This document shows, one piece after another, positions 36,114-44,113 of a stretch of DNA of 64,000 nt. How positions within the stretch are numbered: the stretch's first letter is position 1; each line of letters starts with the position of its first letter. The position numbers and the translations under genes were made by a program. The DNA is from Alphaproteobacteria bacterium (lineage in GTDB: Bacteria; Pseudomonadota; Alphaproteobacteria; UBA828), in assembly GCA_022823305.1 (NCBI GenBank), contig JAJDXK010000101.1, positions 153,346-217,345 on the forward strand. Direction: 5' to 3'. Under the pieces are notes generated by a model. That model saw nothing but the letters and a program-made list of their open reading frames with translations, was not told the DNA's origin and did not search any database.

Positions 36114-37193
36114 ATGGCTGACGCCCTGCTGGTCCTCGACGGGCTGACCAAGCGCTTCGGCGAACAGGAAGCGGTGCGCGGCATCGACCTGGAGATCGCC
36201 GAGGGCGAGTTCATCGCGCTCATGGGGCCGTCGGGCTGCGGCAAGACCACGACGCTGCGCATGATCGCCGGTCTCGAGGAGCCGAGCGAGGGCGAGGTGC
36301 GGCTCGGCGGCGAGCGGGTCAACGAGCGCAAGCCCTGGGAGCGCGACACGCCCATGGTGTGGCAGAGCCTCGCGCTCTTCCCCTACCTCAGCGTGCGCGG
36401 AAACGTGGAGTTCGGCCTCAAGATGCGCCGCATGCCGGCGAAGGAGCGCCGCGCCCGGGTGCTGAAGTGGCTGGAGCAGGTGGGCATCGCCGACTACGCG
36501 AACCGCAACATCGCGCAGCTCTCGGGCGGCGAGAGGCAGCGCGTCGCGCTGGCGCGGGCGCTGGTCACGGAGCCCCGCATCCTGCTTCTGGACGAGCCGC
36601 TGAGCGCGCTGGACGCGCACCTGCGCGTGCGCATGCAGGCCGAGATCACCCAGCTCCAGCGCCGCCTCGGCATCACCTTCGTCTACGTGACGCACAACCA
36701 GTCGGAGGCCTTCGCGATGGCGAGCCGCGTCGTCATCATGAACGAGGGCCGCATCCAGCAGATCGGCGCGCCGCGCGAGGTCTACCGCGCGCCGGCCAAC
36801 CGCTTCGTCGCCGAGTTCGTCGGCACCAACAACATCATCGAGGGCCGCGTGCGGGTGGCGGAGGGCGCGCGCATCACCGTAGACACCGCCCACGGCGACT
36901 TCACGGCCGCCGCGCCGGCGGGGCGCGCGCCGGCCCCGGGCGACACGATCAATCTCGTGGTCAGCGCCGACCGCGTGTCGCTTGGCGCGGAGGTGCACGG
37001 AAACGCCGTCACCGGCACCATCATCAGCGAGGAGTTCATCGGCTCGGTGGTGACGCTGCACCTCGACATCGGCGGCGACTCGACATTTCGCGTGCAGAAG
37101 CAGGCGCACGAGCTCGACACGGTCGACATCACGCCGGGCCGGACCTTGCATGCGTCCTGGCGGGCGGAGGATACCTATGTGCTGCCGGCGTGA
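36114..37193 (+). CDS. ABC transporter ATP-binding protein (PotA type)
   Basis: A 359-residue ATPase with Walker A GPSGCGKTT, signature LSGGERQRVALARA, Walker B LLLDEPLSALD and an H-loop. A C-terminal TOBE-like domain (about 270-359) follows. It powers import with the two permeases. It starts 12 bases after permease 2. Confidence 0.93.
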   Translation: MADALLVLDGLTKRFGEQEAVRGIDLEIAEGEFIALMGPSGCGKTTTLRMIAGLEEPSEGEVRLGGERVNERKPWERDTPMVWQSLALFPYLSVRGNVEFGLKMRRMPAKERRARVLKWLEQVGIADYANRNIAQLSGGERQRVALARALVTEPRILLLDEPLSALDAHLRVRMQAEITQLQRRLGITFVYVTHNQSEAFAMASRVVIMNEGRIQQIGAPREVYRAPANRFVAEFVGTNNIIEGRVRVAEGARITVDTAHGDFTAAAPAGRAPAPGDTINLVVSADRVSLGAEVHGNAVTGTIISEEFIGSVVTLHLDIGGDSTFRVQKQAHELDTVDITPGRTLHASWRAEDTYVLPA

Positions 37194-37229
37194 GCGGGAG
37201 ACGCCGCAAGAGGAGAAAGGGCCATAACC

Positions 37230-38756
37230 ATGTCGATACTGATCGAGGGCGCCACCATCGTCGCCATGGACCCGGAGCACGGGAGCGAGCCCTTCCAGGG
37301 CGACATCCTGATCGAGGGCGAGCGCATCGCCGCGATCGGTGACGCCGGAGAGGAGGTCCAGGCCGACCGGGTGATCGAGGGCGCGGGAAAGCTGGTCATC
37401 CCGGGCCTCGTCAACGGCCACATCCACACGCCCGAGGCCTTCGCCAAGGGGCGCTACGACAACATGCCGCTCGAGCTCTGGATGACGCTCGCCTACGGCA
37501 TCCTGGGCGAGGCCGAGCTCACGCCGCGCATGATCTACCTGCGCTCTGCGCTCTGCGCCATGGACGCGATCAAGACCGGGGTCACGTTCTTCTCCGACGA
37601 CATCCTGGAGTTCCCGCTGCAGTCGATGGAGACCATCGGCGCGGTGTTCGAGGCCTACGAGGACGTGGGCCTGCGCGCCTCGGTCTCGGGCCACGTGATC
37701 GACCGCAAGCTGCCCGATTCCATCGTCTACCTGAACGACCACCTGCCGGCGGACCTGAAGCAGGAGGTCGACGAGATGGTGCCGCCGTCTGCGGACGAGT
37801 TCAGCGCCTTCTGCGAAGAGGCGCTCGCGCGCTACCACAACCGGGCCGGCCGGCTCCGCTTCATGCCGGCGCCCTCCGGCCCGCAGCGCTGCACCGAGCC
37901 GCTGATGCGGGCGGCGGATGCCTTCGCGCGCGAGAACGGGGTGCCCTTCCACACCCACATCCTCGAATCCAAGGTGCAGGCGGTGACCGGCCGCGAGTTC
38001 TACGGCAAGACGCTGATCCGCTACATGCACGACCTCGGCCTGCTCACCCGCCACACCACCATCGCCCACGGCATCTGGCTCACCGACGACGACATCGCGC
38101 TGATGGGCGAGGCGCGCTGCTCGGTGGTCCACAACGCGCTCTCCAACCTCAAGCTGGGCTCGGGCATCTGCCCGGTGCGCCGGCTGCTGGACGCCGGCGT
38201 GAACCTCGCGCTCGGCTCGGACGGCATCTCCACCAGCGACACGCCGCGCATGTTCAGCGTGATGCAGTGCGCAGGCCTGATGCACAACATCTCGTCCCCC
38301 GACAACGCCTACTGGCTCGACGCCCACGAGGTGCTCCACGCGGCCACCATGGGCGGCGCCTACAGCGTGCTGCTGGAGGACGAGATCGGCTCTCTGGAGC
38401 CGGGCAAGCGCGCCGACATGGCGATCCTCGACATGCGCACGGCCAACTTCACGCCGCTCAACGACGTGCGCAACCACCTCGTCTACTGCGAGAACGGCTC
38501 CTCGGTGGAGACGGTGATCGTCAACGGCGAGATCATGGTCGACGACGGCGCGCTCACGCGGGTCGACGAGGAGGCGCTGATGGACGAGCTGCGCGAGATG
38601 ATGCCGGCCATCACGGCCGGCCAGGAGCGGCTGGAGGAGAAGAACAGGGCGTTCATCCCGCCGCTCGCCGAGGTTTGGCGGCGCTGCGCCCAGACCGATA
38701 TCGGCATCAACCGCTGGGGCAGCGACAACCAGCCGCGCTGGCCCACCAACCGCTGA
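37230..38756 (+). CDS. amidohydrolase-superfamily deaminase/hydrolase (SsnA/chlorohydrolase group)
   Basis: A 508-residue metal-dependent hydrolase of the subgroup that contains guanine deaminase, 8-oxoguanine deaminase and triazine hydrolases. Mononuclear metal ligands are visible: His64/His66 in NGHIHT, His243 in HTHILES, His280 in IAHG and Asp331 in GSDGIS. These enzymes remove an amino (or chloro) group from a ring carbon. Between a transporter and a creatininase it would fit deamination of a cyclic guanidine or N-heterocycle, but the true substrate is unknown. Confidence 0.85.
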   Translation: MSILIEGATIVAMDPEHGSEPFQGDILIEGERIAAIGDAGEEVQADRVIEGAGKLVIPGLVNGHIHTPEAFAKGRYDNMPLELWMTLAYGILGEAELTPRMIYLRSALCAMDAIKTGVTFFSDDILEFPLQSMETIGAVFEAYEDVGLRASVSGHVIDRKLPDSIVYLNDHLPADLKQEVDEMVPPSADEFSAFCEEALARYHNRAGRLRFMPAPSGPQRCTEPLMRAADAFARENGVPFHTHILESKVQAVTGREFYGKTLIRYMHDLGLLTRHTTIAHGIWLTDDDIALMGEARCSVVHNALSNLKLGSGICPVRRLLDAGVNLALGSDGISTSDTPRMFSVMQCAGLMHNISSPDNAYWLDAHEVLHAATMGGAYSVLLEDEIGSLEPGKRADMAILDMRTANFTPLNDVRNHLVYCENGSSVETVIVNGEIMVDDGALTRVDEEALMDELREMMPAITAGQERLEEKNRAFIPPLAEVWRRCAQTDIGINRWGSDNQPRWPTNR

Positions 38757-38780
38757 CCCGACCGGCGCGAGGAGGCCGCC

Positions 38781-39581
38781 ATGACCCGCCCCGTGCGCAT
38801 CGCGGAGATCGACTGGACCGAGTACGACCGCCGCGTGCGGGAGGAGCAGCCGGTGGTGATCCTCCCCGTCGGCTCGCTGGAGCAGCACGGGCCCCACCTG
38901 CCCATGAACTGCGACACCGCGATTCCCACCGCGCTCTCCGAGCGGGTGGCGGCGCGCACCGGCGACCTGGTCGCGCCCACCCTCTGCTACGGCTACAAGT
39001 CGCAGCCGAAGTCCGGCGGCGGCAACCACTTCCCCGGCACCACCAGCCTCGACGGCGAGACCCTGATCCGCACGGTGCGCGACATCGTCACGGAGTTCGC
39101 GCGTCACGGCGTGCGCCGCATGGCGCTGGTGGACGGCCACTACGAGAACAACATGTTCCTGGTGGAGGGCATCGACCTCGCGCTGCGCGGGCTCAGGCGG
39201 GACGGCGTCCGCGACATGAAGATCGCCAAGCTCCCCTACTGGGAGTACGTGCGGGAGGAGACCTTCCGCCTCGCCTGGCCCGAGGGCTTTCCCGGCTGGC
39301 CGCTGGAGCATGCCGGCCTGATGGAGACCTCGGTCATGCTGCACCTCCATCCCGCGCTGGTGGACATGACCAAGGCGCCGGACCATCCGCCCGCCGACTT
39401 CCCGCTCTACGACGTCTATCCGACCGATACCTCGCGCGTGCCCTGGACCGGGGCGCTCTCGCCGTCCTCCGCGGCGACGGCGGAGAAGGGCGAGCGCTTC
39501 GTCGCCGACTACGTGGACGGCATGACGGATGCGCTGGTCGAGATATTCGGCTCGCGCCGGCACGACATCGCGGCCGAGTAG
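38781..39581 (+). CDS. creatininase-family amidohydrolase, probable creatininase
   Basis: A 266-residue protein. Metal ligands fall at Glu34, His36, Asp45 (SLEQHGPHLPMNCDT), His120 and Glu122 (DGHYEN), the same numbering I recall for Pseudomonas creatininase. Tyr121, Trp154, Trp173 and His177 also match the lid and catalytic residues of that enzyme (Trp174 and His178 there, one residue off). This favours true creatinine amidohydrolase over relatives such as MftE. The reaction would be creatinine to creatine. An AGGAGG precedes the ATG. Confidence 0.78.
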   Translation: MTRPVRIAEIDWTEYDRRVREEQPVVILPVGSLEQHGPHLPMNCDTAIPTALSERVAARTGDLVAPTLCYGYKSQPKSGGGNHFPGTTSLDGETLIRTVRDIVTEFARHGVRRMALVDGHYENNMFLVEGIDLALRGLRRDGVRDMKIAKLPYWEYVREETFRLAWPEGFPGWPLEHAGLMETSVMLHLHPALVDMTKAPDHPPADFPLYDVYPTDTSRVPWTGALSPSSAATAEKGERFVADYVDGMTDALVEIFGSRRHDIAAE

Positions 39582-39597
39582 GAAAGGGGGGCACGCC

Positions 39598-40557
39598 ATG
39601 AGTGGGGGCTTCTACGAGCCGGTCAGCGGCATGGACATGCCGCGTTTCAGCGCCATGCCGACCTTCATGCGGCTGCCCCACGTCACCGACTTCTCGGCGG
39701 TGGACATCGCGCTCGTGGGGGTGCCCTGGGACGGCGGCACCACCAACCGCGCCGGCGCCCGCCACGGCCCGCGCGAGATCCGCAACATGTCGAGCCTGAT
39801 GCGGCGCACCCATCATCTGCTCGGCATCTGCCCCTACGAGCTCTGCCGCGTGGCGGACTGCGGCGACGCCAGCGTCAACCCCATCGACCTGATGGACACC
39901 ATCGGCCGCATCGAGCGCTTCTTCACGACGCTGCACGAGGCCGGCGCGGTGCCGCTCTCGGCCGGCGGCGACCACCTCGTCACGCTCCCCGTCATGCGCG
40001 CCATCGCCAAGGACCGGCCGCTCGGCATGATCCACTTCGACGCCCACTCCGACACCTGGGACAGCTACTTCGGCGGCCACAGGATCACCCACGGCACGAT
40101 GTTCCGCCGCGCCGTGGAGGAGGGCCTGCTCGACCCGAAGCGGACCGTGCAGATCGGCATCCGCGGCTCGGTCTACGACCTCCACGACCTGGACTTCGCC
40201 CGCGATTCGGGGATGCGCGTCATCGGCATCGAGGAATACTTCGCGCTCGGCTGGGAGAAGGTGGTGGCAGAGGCCCGCGCCGTGGTCGGCGAGGGGCCCA
40301 CCTACATCAGCTTCGACGTGGACGGGCTCGACCCGGTCTACGCGCCCGGCACCGGCACGCCCGAGATCGGCGGCTTCTCGACCTTCGAGGCGCAGTGCAT
40401 GCTGCGCGGCGCGCGCGGGCTGAACCTGGTCGGCGGCGACGTGGTCGAGGTCGCCCCGCCCTTCGATCCCAGCGGCAACACGGCGCTGGTCGGCGCCACC
40501 ATGATGTTCGAGATCCTGTGCGTGCTGGCCGAATCGGTGGCGCGCGCCAAACGCTGA
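39598..40557 (+). CDS. arginase/agmatinase-family ureohydrolase
   Basis: A 319-residue binuclear-metal ureohydrolase that cleaves a guanidino group to urea plus an amine. Ligands: His126 (GGDH), Asp148/His150/Asp152 (FDAHSD) and Asp240/Asp242 (SFDVDGLDP). It belongs to the agmatinase/guanidinobutyrase branch. Lying 16 bases after the creatininase gene, a creatine-like or guanidino-acid substrate is plausible. That would do chemically what creatinase (a different fold) does. No speA (arginine decarboxylase) is near to suggest agmatine. Confidence 0.88.
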   Translation: MSGGFYEPVSGMDMPRFSAMPTFMRLPHVTDFSAVDIALVGVPWDGGTTNRAGARHGPREIRNMSSLMRRTHHLLGICPYELCRVADCGDASVNPIDLMDTIGRIERFFTTLHEAGAVPLSAGGDHLVTLPVMRAIAKDRPLGMIHFDAHSDTWDSYFGGHRITHGTMFRRAVEEGLLDPKRTVQIGIRGSVYDLHDLDFARDSGMRVIGIEEYFALGWEKVVAEARAVVGEGPTYISFDVDGLDPVYAPGTGTPEIGGFSTFEAQCMLRGARGLNLVGGDVVEVAPPFDPSGNTALVGATMMFEILCVLAESVARAKR

Positions 40558-40571
40558 CGAGGGAGGCGGGC

Positions 40572-41042
40572 ATGGATCACGAAGGCTACATGCGGCGCGC
40601 CATCGCGCTCTGCGAGGAGAAGATGGCGGCGGGCGAGGGCGGCTACTGCGCCACCCTCATCGTGCGCGACGGCGAAGTGATCGGCGAGGGCTGGAACAAC
40701 GTGGCCGAGACCCACGACGCCACCGGCCACTGCGAGATCAACGCGATCCGCGACGCCGGCAGGCGCACCGGCAACTGGGACCTCTCGGGGTCCGTCCTCT
40801 ACACCACCTGGGAGCCCTGCGTCATGTGCGCAGCGGCGATCTGGTGGGCGCGGATCGAGCGGGTGTTCTACGGCAACCTCCTCTCTCAGGCCGCCGACCT
40901 CGGCATCGACATCGCCGGGCTCGAGCGCGAGGTCTCGACCCCGACCGGGCAGCGAGACCTCCCTTATCAGCGCCTGCTCGGCGACGAGACCTTCGCCATG
41001 TTCAAGGCCTGGTGGGACAGCGGCGAGCGCAGCACGCTCTGA
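40572..41042 (+). CDS. CDA-fold nucleoside/base deaminase
   Basis: A 156-residue zinc deaminase of the cytidine/guanine deaminase family. Zinc and catalytic residues are in GHCEINA (His, Glu) and EPCVMCAAAI (two Cys). The HCE form, in place of the usual HAE, is nearer to cytosine-deaminase-like members. Last gene of the operon, 14 bases after the ureohydrolase. The substrate may be the same ring compound handled by the neighbouring hydrolases. Confidence 0.85.
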   Translation: MDHEGYMRRAIALCEEKMAAGEGGYCATLIVRDGEVIGEGWNNVAETHDATGHCEINAIRDAGRRTGNWDLSGSVLYTTWEPCVMCAAAIWWARIERVFYGNLLSQAADLGIDIAGLEREVSTPTGQRDLPYQRLLGDETFAMFKAWWDSGERSTL

Positions 41043-41129
41043 TACTGCGGCCGTTCGGCATTCCCTTCCCGCAGCCGTGCTTGCGCCGCCGGAGCGGCCG
41101 CGCAATATACGAGGCATCCGCAACAACGA

Positions 41130-41143
41130 AAGGAGGTGATCCA
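41130..41143 (+). promoter_or_regulatory. perfect anti-SD-complementary ribosome binding site
   Basis: AAGGAGGTGATCC is complementary over its full length to the canonical 3' end of 16S rRNA (GGATCACCTCCTT). It is followed at ideal spacing by a GTG codon. A TTGCGC (41081-41086) and an AT-rich AATATA (41104-41109) 17 bases apart may be its promoter. Confidence 0.7.
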
Positions 41144-41218
41144 GTGTCTGACATTCGCAAGCCGCGATCGGCGGTCGCCGTGAACTGGGTCTCTCCCTCG
41201 GATGGGACCCGCACCTGA
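41144..41218 (+). CDS. 24-codon small protein or leader peptide, function unknown
   Basis: A very short frame with a GTG start and TGA stop: 24 residues, beginning MSDIRKPR and ending SPSDGTRT, basic at the N-terminus, with one Trp and no hydrophobic helix. The ribosome site before it is as strong as one can be, and two hairpins follow within 70 bases. This makes a short stand-alone transcript likely. It is neither a known attenuator peptide (no run of one amino acid) nor a family I recognise. Confidence 0.5.
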   Translation: MSDIRKPRSAVAVNWVSPSDGTRT

Positions 41219-41231
41219 CAGTGCCGACGCG

Positions 41232-41248
41232 ATCCGCAGATCGCGGAT
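41232..41248 (+). repeat. small inverted repeat after the 24-codon frame
   Basis: ATCCGC-AGATC-GCGGAT, a 6-bp stem with a 5-base loop, directly ahead of the larger terminator-like hairpin. The two could form alternative structures in a leader RNA. Confidence 0.4.
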
Positions 41249-41254
41249 TGACAA

Positions 41255-41285
41255 GGAAGGGCCGTCCCAGGCGGGCGGCCCTTCC
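41255..41285 (+). terminator. strong terminator-like hairpin
   Basis: GGAAGGGCCG and CGGCCCTTCC form a perfect 10-bp stem, with CCC/GGG able to extend it inside the loop. No long T-run follows. It separates the hydrolase operon and the 24-codon frame from the RDD gene. Confidence 0.65.
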
Positions 41286-41314
41286 AACGTCTGGGCGGGC
41301 CGCAGGCCGCGGGC

Positions 41315-41857
41315 ATGACCGAGCAGGGTTCCGACCCGGGGGCTACGCAGGGCGTCTTCCTCGCCGGCTTCTGGCGCCGCTTCGCGGCCTGGCTGATCGA
41401 CACCGTCATCGTGCTCGTCGGCGTCTACCTGGTGGGGCTCTTCCTCTGGCCCGGTCTGGTCGAGACTTCGACCCATTCCTCGCAGGCCGGCGGCGCGTCC
41501 ATGGAGGTGGTGAGCTACTCGCTCTCCTGGCTCGGCTCCGTGGTCTTCGGCATCGCGCTCGGCGTCTATACGGCGCTGCAGGAGAGCGGGCGTGCGCAGG
41601 CGACCCTGGGCAAGCGGGCGCTGGGGCTCCGGGTCACGAACCTCGACGGCGGGCGCGTGTCCCTGCTCACGGCCGGCCTGCGCTGCTGGCCGCTCTATCT
41701 GCCCGGTATCGTCAGCATGGTGACCGGCCTCAACTTCGTCGTGGGCATCGCGGCCATCGCGGCCTGCCTCGCGATTCCCTTCAACCGCCGCAGGCAGGGC
41801 CTGCACGACATGATCGCGCGCTGCCTGGTGGTGCGCCGCCCGCCGCCTGTCCTGTAG
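41315..41857 (+). CDS. RDD-family membrane protein
   Basis: A 180-residue protein with the family signature FWRRFAAWLIDTVIV in helix 1, further helices at about 65-85 and 110-155, and a basic tail. RDD proteins are of varied or unknown transport function. It has its own start after the terminator-like hairpin. Confidence 0.82.
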   Translation: MTEQGSDPGATQGVFLAGFWRRFAAWLIDTVIVLVGVYLVGLFLWPGLVETSTHSSQAGGASMEVVSYSLSWLGSVVFGIALGVYTALQESGRAQATLGKRALGLRVTNLDGGRVSLLTAGLRCWPLYLPGIVSMVTGLNFVVGIAAIAACLAIPFNRRRQGLHDMIARCLVVRRPPPVL

Positions 41858-41935
41858 GGGACAAGGCACTCGCACCCGCCGGCCTTTTGCGCCATGATCG
41901 CGCGCCGGCCGGGCGGCGGCGGCAGGGGGGCGCAC

Positions 41936-42865
41936 ATGGCGGCTGAGCTTGCGAACGAGCGGGTCTGCTACTTCAACGGCGAGATCGTGCCCGAGAGCCG
42001 GGCGCTCGTCTCCTTCCGCGACCGCAGCTTCCGCTACGGCGACGGCTGCTTCGACACCACCCGCACCTTCGGGCACCGCATCTTCAAGCTCGAGGAGCAC
42101 ATCGTCCGCTTCTACAAGACGCTCCGCTATCTCCGCATCGACCCCGGCATGGCGCCCTCGGAGATGAAGCGCCACACCGAGGAGGTGCTGGCCCGCAACC
42201 TCCACCTGCTCGGGCCGGACGACGACTACTGGGTGTTCCAGCGCATCTCGCGCGGCGTCGAGCCGGCGGGCGGCGACTTCTACGGCTCGACCGAGCCCAC
42301 GCTCATCATCGACTGCACGCCGCTGCCGATCGCCCAGCGCGCCCACTACTTCCGCGACGGGATCCCGCTGATTGTGCCCTCCAACCGCCGCCCGGCGCCC
42401 GACACGATCTCGCCCCGGGCCAAGACCCACAACTACCTCAACCTCTTCCTCGGCAACGACGAGGTCCGCCGCGTCGATCCCAACGCCCTGGCGCTCTTCC
42501 TCGACCACAACGGCAACCTCTGCGAGGGCGTCGGCTCCAACCTCTTCCTCGTCACCGACGGCGTGCTCTACACGCCGCAGGACCGCTACGTGCTCAACGG
42601 CATCAGCCGCGAGACCGTGCTGGAGCTCGCGGCGGAGGCGGGCATCGAGGTGGTGAAGTGCGACCTCGACCTCTTCGACGCCCACGGCGCGGACGAGGCC
42701 TTCATCACGTCCACCAGCTACTGCGTCTGCCCGGTCGCCTCCATCAACGGCGTGGGCTTCGGCGAGCGGGAGAGTCCCGGCCCGATGACGGCGCGGCTGA
42801 TGGACCTCTACTGCAAGCTCATCGGCTTCGACTTCGTGAACCAGTACCTCAAGCACCTGCACTAG
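41936..42865 (+). CDS. class IV aminotransferase (BCAT/D-amino-acid aminotransferase family)
   Basis: A 309-residue fold-type IV PLP enzyme with PLP-lysine Lys163 in RAKTHNYLN and the cofactor-binding segments GNLCEGVGSNLF and NGISRETVL. The ATG at 41936 has AGGGGGG ahead and is preferred to 41894. It opens a second cluster with the carboxyltransferase, biotin carrier and DadA-like genes. It may transaminate a branched, D- or beta-amino acid. Its exact specificity is not visible. Confidence 0.85.
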   Translation: MAAELANERVCYFNGEIVPESRALVSFRDRSFRYGDGCFDTTRTFGHRIFKLEEHIVRFYKTLRYLRIDPGMAPSEMKRHTEEVLARNLHLLGPDDDYWVFQRISRGVEPAGGDFYGSTEPTLIIDCTPLPIAQRAHYFRDGIPLIVPSNRRPAPDTISPRAKTHNYLNLFLGNDEVRRVDPNALALFLDHNGNLCEGVGSNLFLVTDGVLYTPQDRYVLNGISRETVLELAAEAGIEVVKCDLDLFDAHGADEAFITSTSYCVCPVASINGVGFGERESPGPMTARLMDLYCKLIGFDFVNQYLKHLH

Positions 42866-42877
42866 GAGAGCGCGTCG

Positions 42878-43861
42878 ATGCTCGAGATCGTCAAGCCCGG
42901 CCTCGAGACCAGCATCCAGGACTTTCCCGGCCGCGTGGGCTACTGGAACCAGGGATTCCCGCCCTCCGGCCCGCTGGACATGTGGTCCTTCCGCCTCGCC
43001 AATCTCGTCGTCGGCAACGACGAGGGCGCGCCCGGGCTCGAAGCCCAGTTCATGGGGCCGACGATCCGCTTCCAGCGGGACGGGGTGATCGCGCTCGCCG
43101 GCGCCGACATGCGGTCGGCCCTCGACGGCGAGCCGCTGCCGTTGTGGGAGAGCGTCGCCGTCGCAGCCGGGCAGACGCTCAGGATGGGGCCGGCCGTCGC
43201 CGGCGCGCGCGGCTATCTCGCCGTCGCCGGCGGCATCGACGCGCCCGCGTGGCTCGGCTCGGCGTCGACCTTCCACAAGGCCGGCGTCGGCGGGCTGGAC
43301 GGCTACGCGGTCAAGGCCGGGCAGGTGCTGCCCGTGAAGGAGGCCGAAGGCACGCCGGGCCGGCGCGTCGCGCCCCGCGCGAGACCCGCCTTCGCCGAGG
43401 GCAAGACCTGGGAGGTCGAGGCGGTGCGCGGGCCCAACGACGACTGGGTCGACGACGCCGGGCACGAGCGCTTCGCCGCCACCGACTGGCTGCTGGAGGC
43501 GCGCAGCGACCGCACCGGCTATCGCTTGCGCGGACCGGACTGGACCTTCACCGCGAAGGCCACCGACAAGCTGCCGGAGCACGGCGACTTCCCCTCGAAC
43601 ATCATCGACCAGGGCTATCCGCTGGGCGCGATCAACCTGGGTGGCCAGACGCCGATCATCCTGATGAACGACGGCCCCAGCATGGGCGGTTTCATCTGCC
43701 CCTACACGGTGCCGTCGGCCGCCTTCTGGAAGCTCGGCCAGATGAAGCCCAACGAGCACATCAGGTTCCGCGAGGTCTCGGTGGGGGACGCGCAGGCGCT
43801 GCGCGTCGCCCTCGACGAGGCCTGCACCCTCGACAGCATCGAACAAGGGGAGGCCGGTTGA
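42878..43861 (+). CDS. biotin-dependent carboxyltransferase-like protein (AHS2/KipA/PxpC type)
   Basis: A 327-residue AHS2 domain as found in urea carboxylase and 5-oxoprolinase subunit C. The N-terminus (LEIVKPGLETSIQDFPGR, then PPSGPLDMWSFRLAN) and the segment NDGPSMGGFICP resemble urea carboxylase more than KipA. The partner AHS1 (KipI) domain is missing from the window. It overlaps the biotin-carrier gene by one base (TGATG), so the two proteins probably act together. Confidence 0.83.
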   Translation: MLEIVKPGLETSIQDFPGRVGYWNQGFPPSGPLDMWSFRLANLVVGNDEGAPGLEAQFMGPTIRFQRDGVIALAGADMRSALDGEPLPLWESVAVAAGQTLRMGPAVAGARGYLAVAGGIDAPAWLGSASTFHKAGVGGLDGYAVKAGQVLPVKEAEGTPGRRVAPRARPAFAEGKTWEVEAVRGPNDDWVDDAGHERFAATDWLLEARSDRTGYRLRGPDWTFTAKATDKLPEHGDFPSNIIDQGYPLGAINLGGQTPIILMNDGPSMGGFICPYTVPSAAFWKLGQMKPNEHIRFREVSVGDAQALRVALDEACTLDSIEQGEAG

Positions 43862-44076
43862 TGGCGGAGGAGGTTCTGACCCAGGCGCCGGGCAACGTGT
43901 GGAAGGTCCTGGTGAAGGAGGGAGATTCGGTCAAGGCGGGCGATACGCTCTTCATCCTCGAGGTGATGAAGACCGAGGTGCCGCACGACGCCGAGAGCGA
44001 CGGCGTGGTCAGCAAGCTCCACGTCAAGGAGGAAGACGCGGTCGACGTGGGCCAGCTCGCGGTGGAAATCGCGTAG
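43861..44076 (+). CDS. biotin/lipoyl-attachment carrier protein
   Basis: A 71-residue single biotinyl/lipoyl domain with the attachment lysine Lys37 in EVMKTEV, between the two GxxVxxGD-type half-repeats. It starts within the stop of the carboxyltransferase gene. No biotin carboxylase (ATP-grasp) gene is adjacent, so it must borrow one in trans or do something other than carboxylation. Confidence 0.88.
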   Translation: MAEEVLTQAPGNVWKVLVKEGDSVKAGDTLFILEVMKTEVPHDAESDGVVSKLHVKEEDAVDVGQLAVEIA

Positions 44077-44113
44077 CCCGCGGCAAGACGGCGCCCGCGG
44101 CCGGAGGCTTGCC

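Noticed and set aside
35268..39599. A 1443-codon open frame on the minus strand opposite the ABC transporter, amidohydrolase and creatininase genes
   Set aside because: Composition is Arg/His/Glu-rich with no motif. It arises from the very high GC third positions of well-supported plus-strand genes.
40967..43846. A 959-codon minus-strand open frame opposite the aminotransferase and carboxyltransferase genes
   Set aside because: Shadow frame; the plus-strand genes have clear catalytic motifs and ribosome sites.
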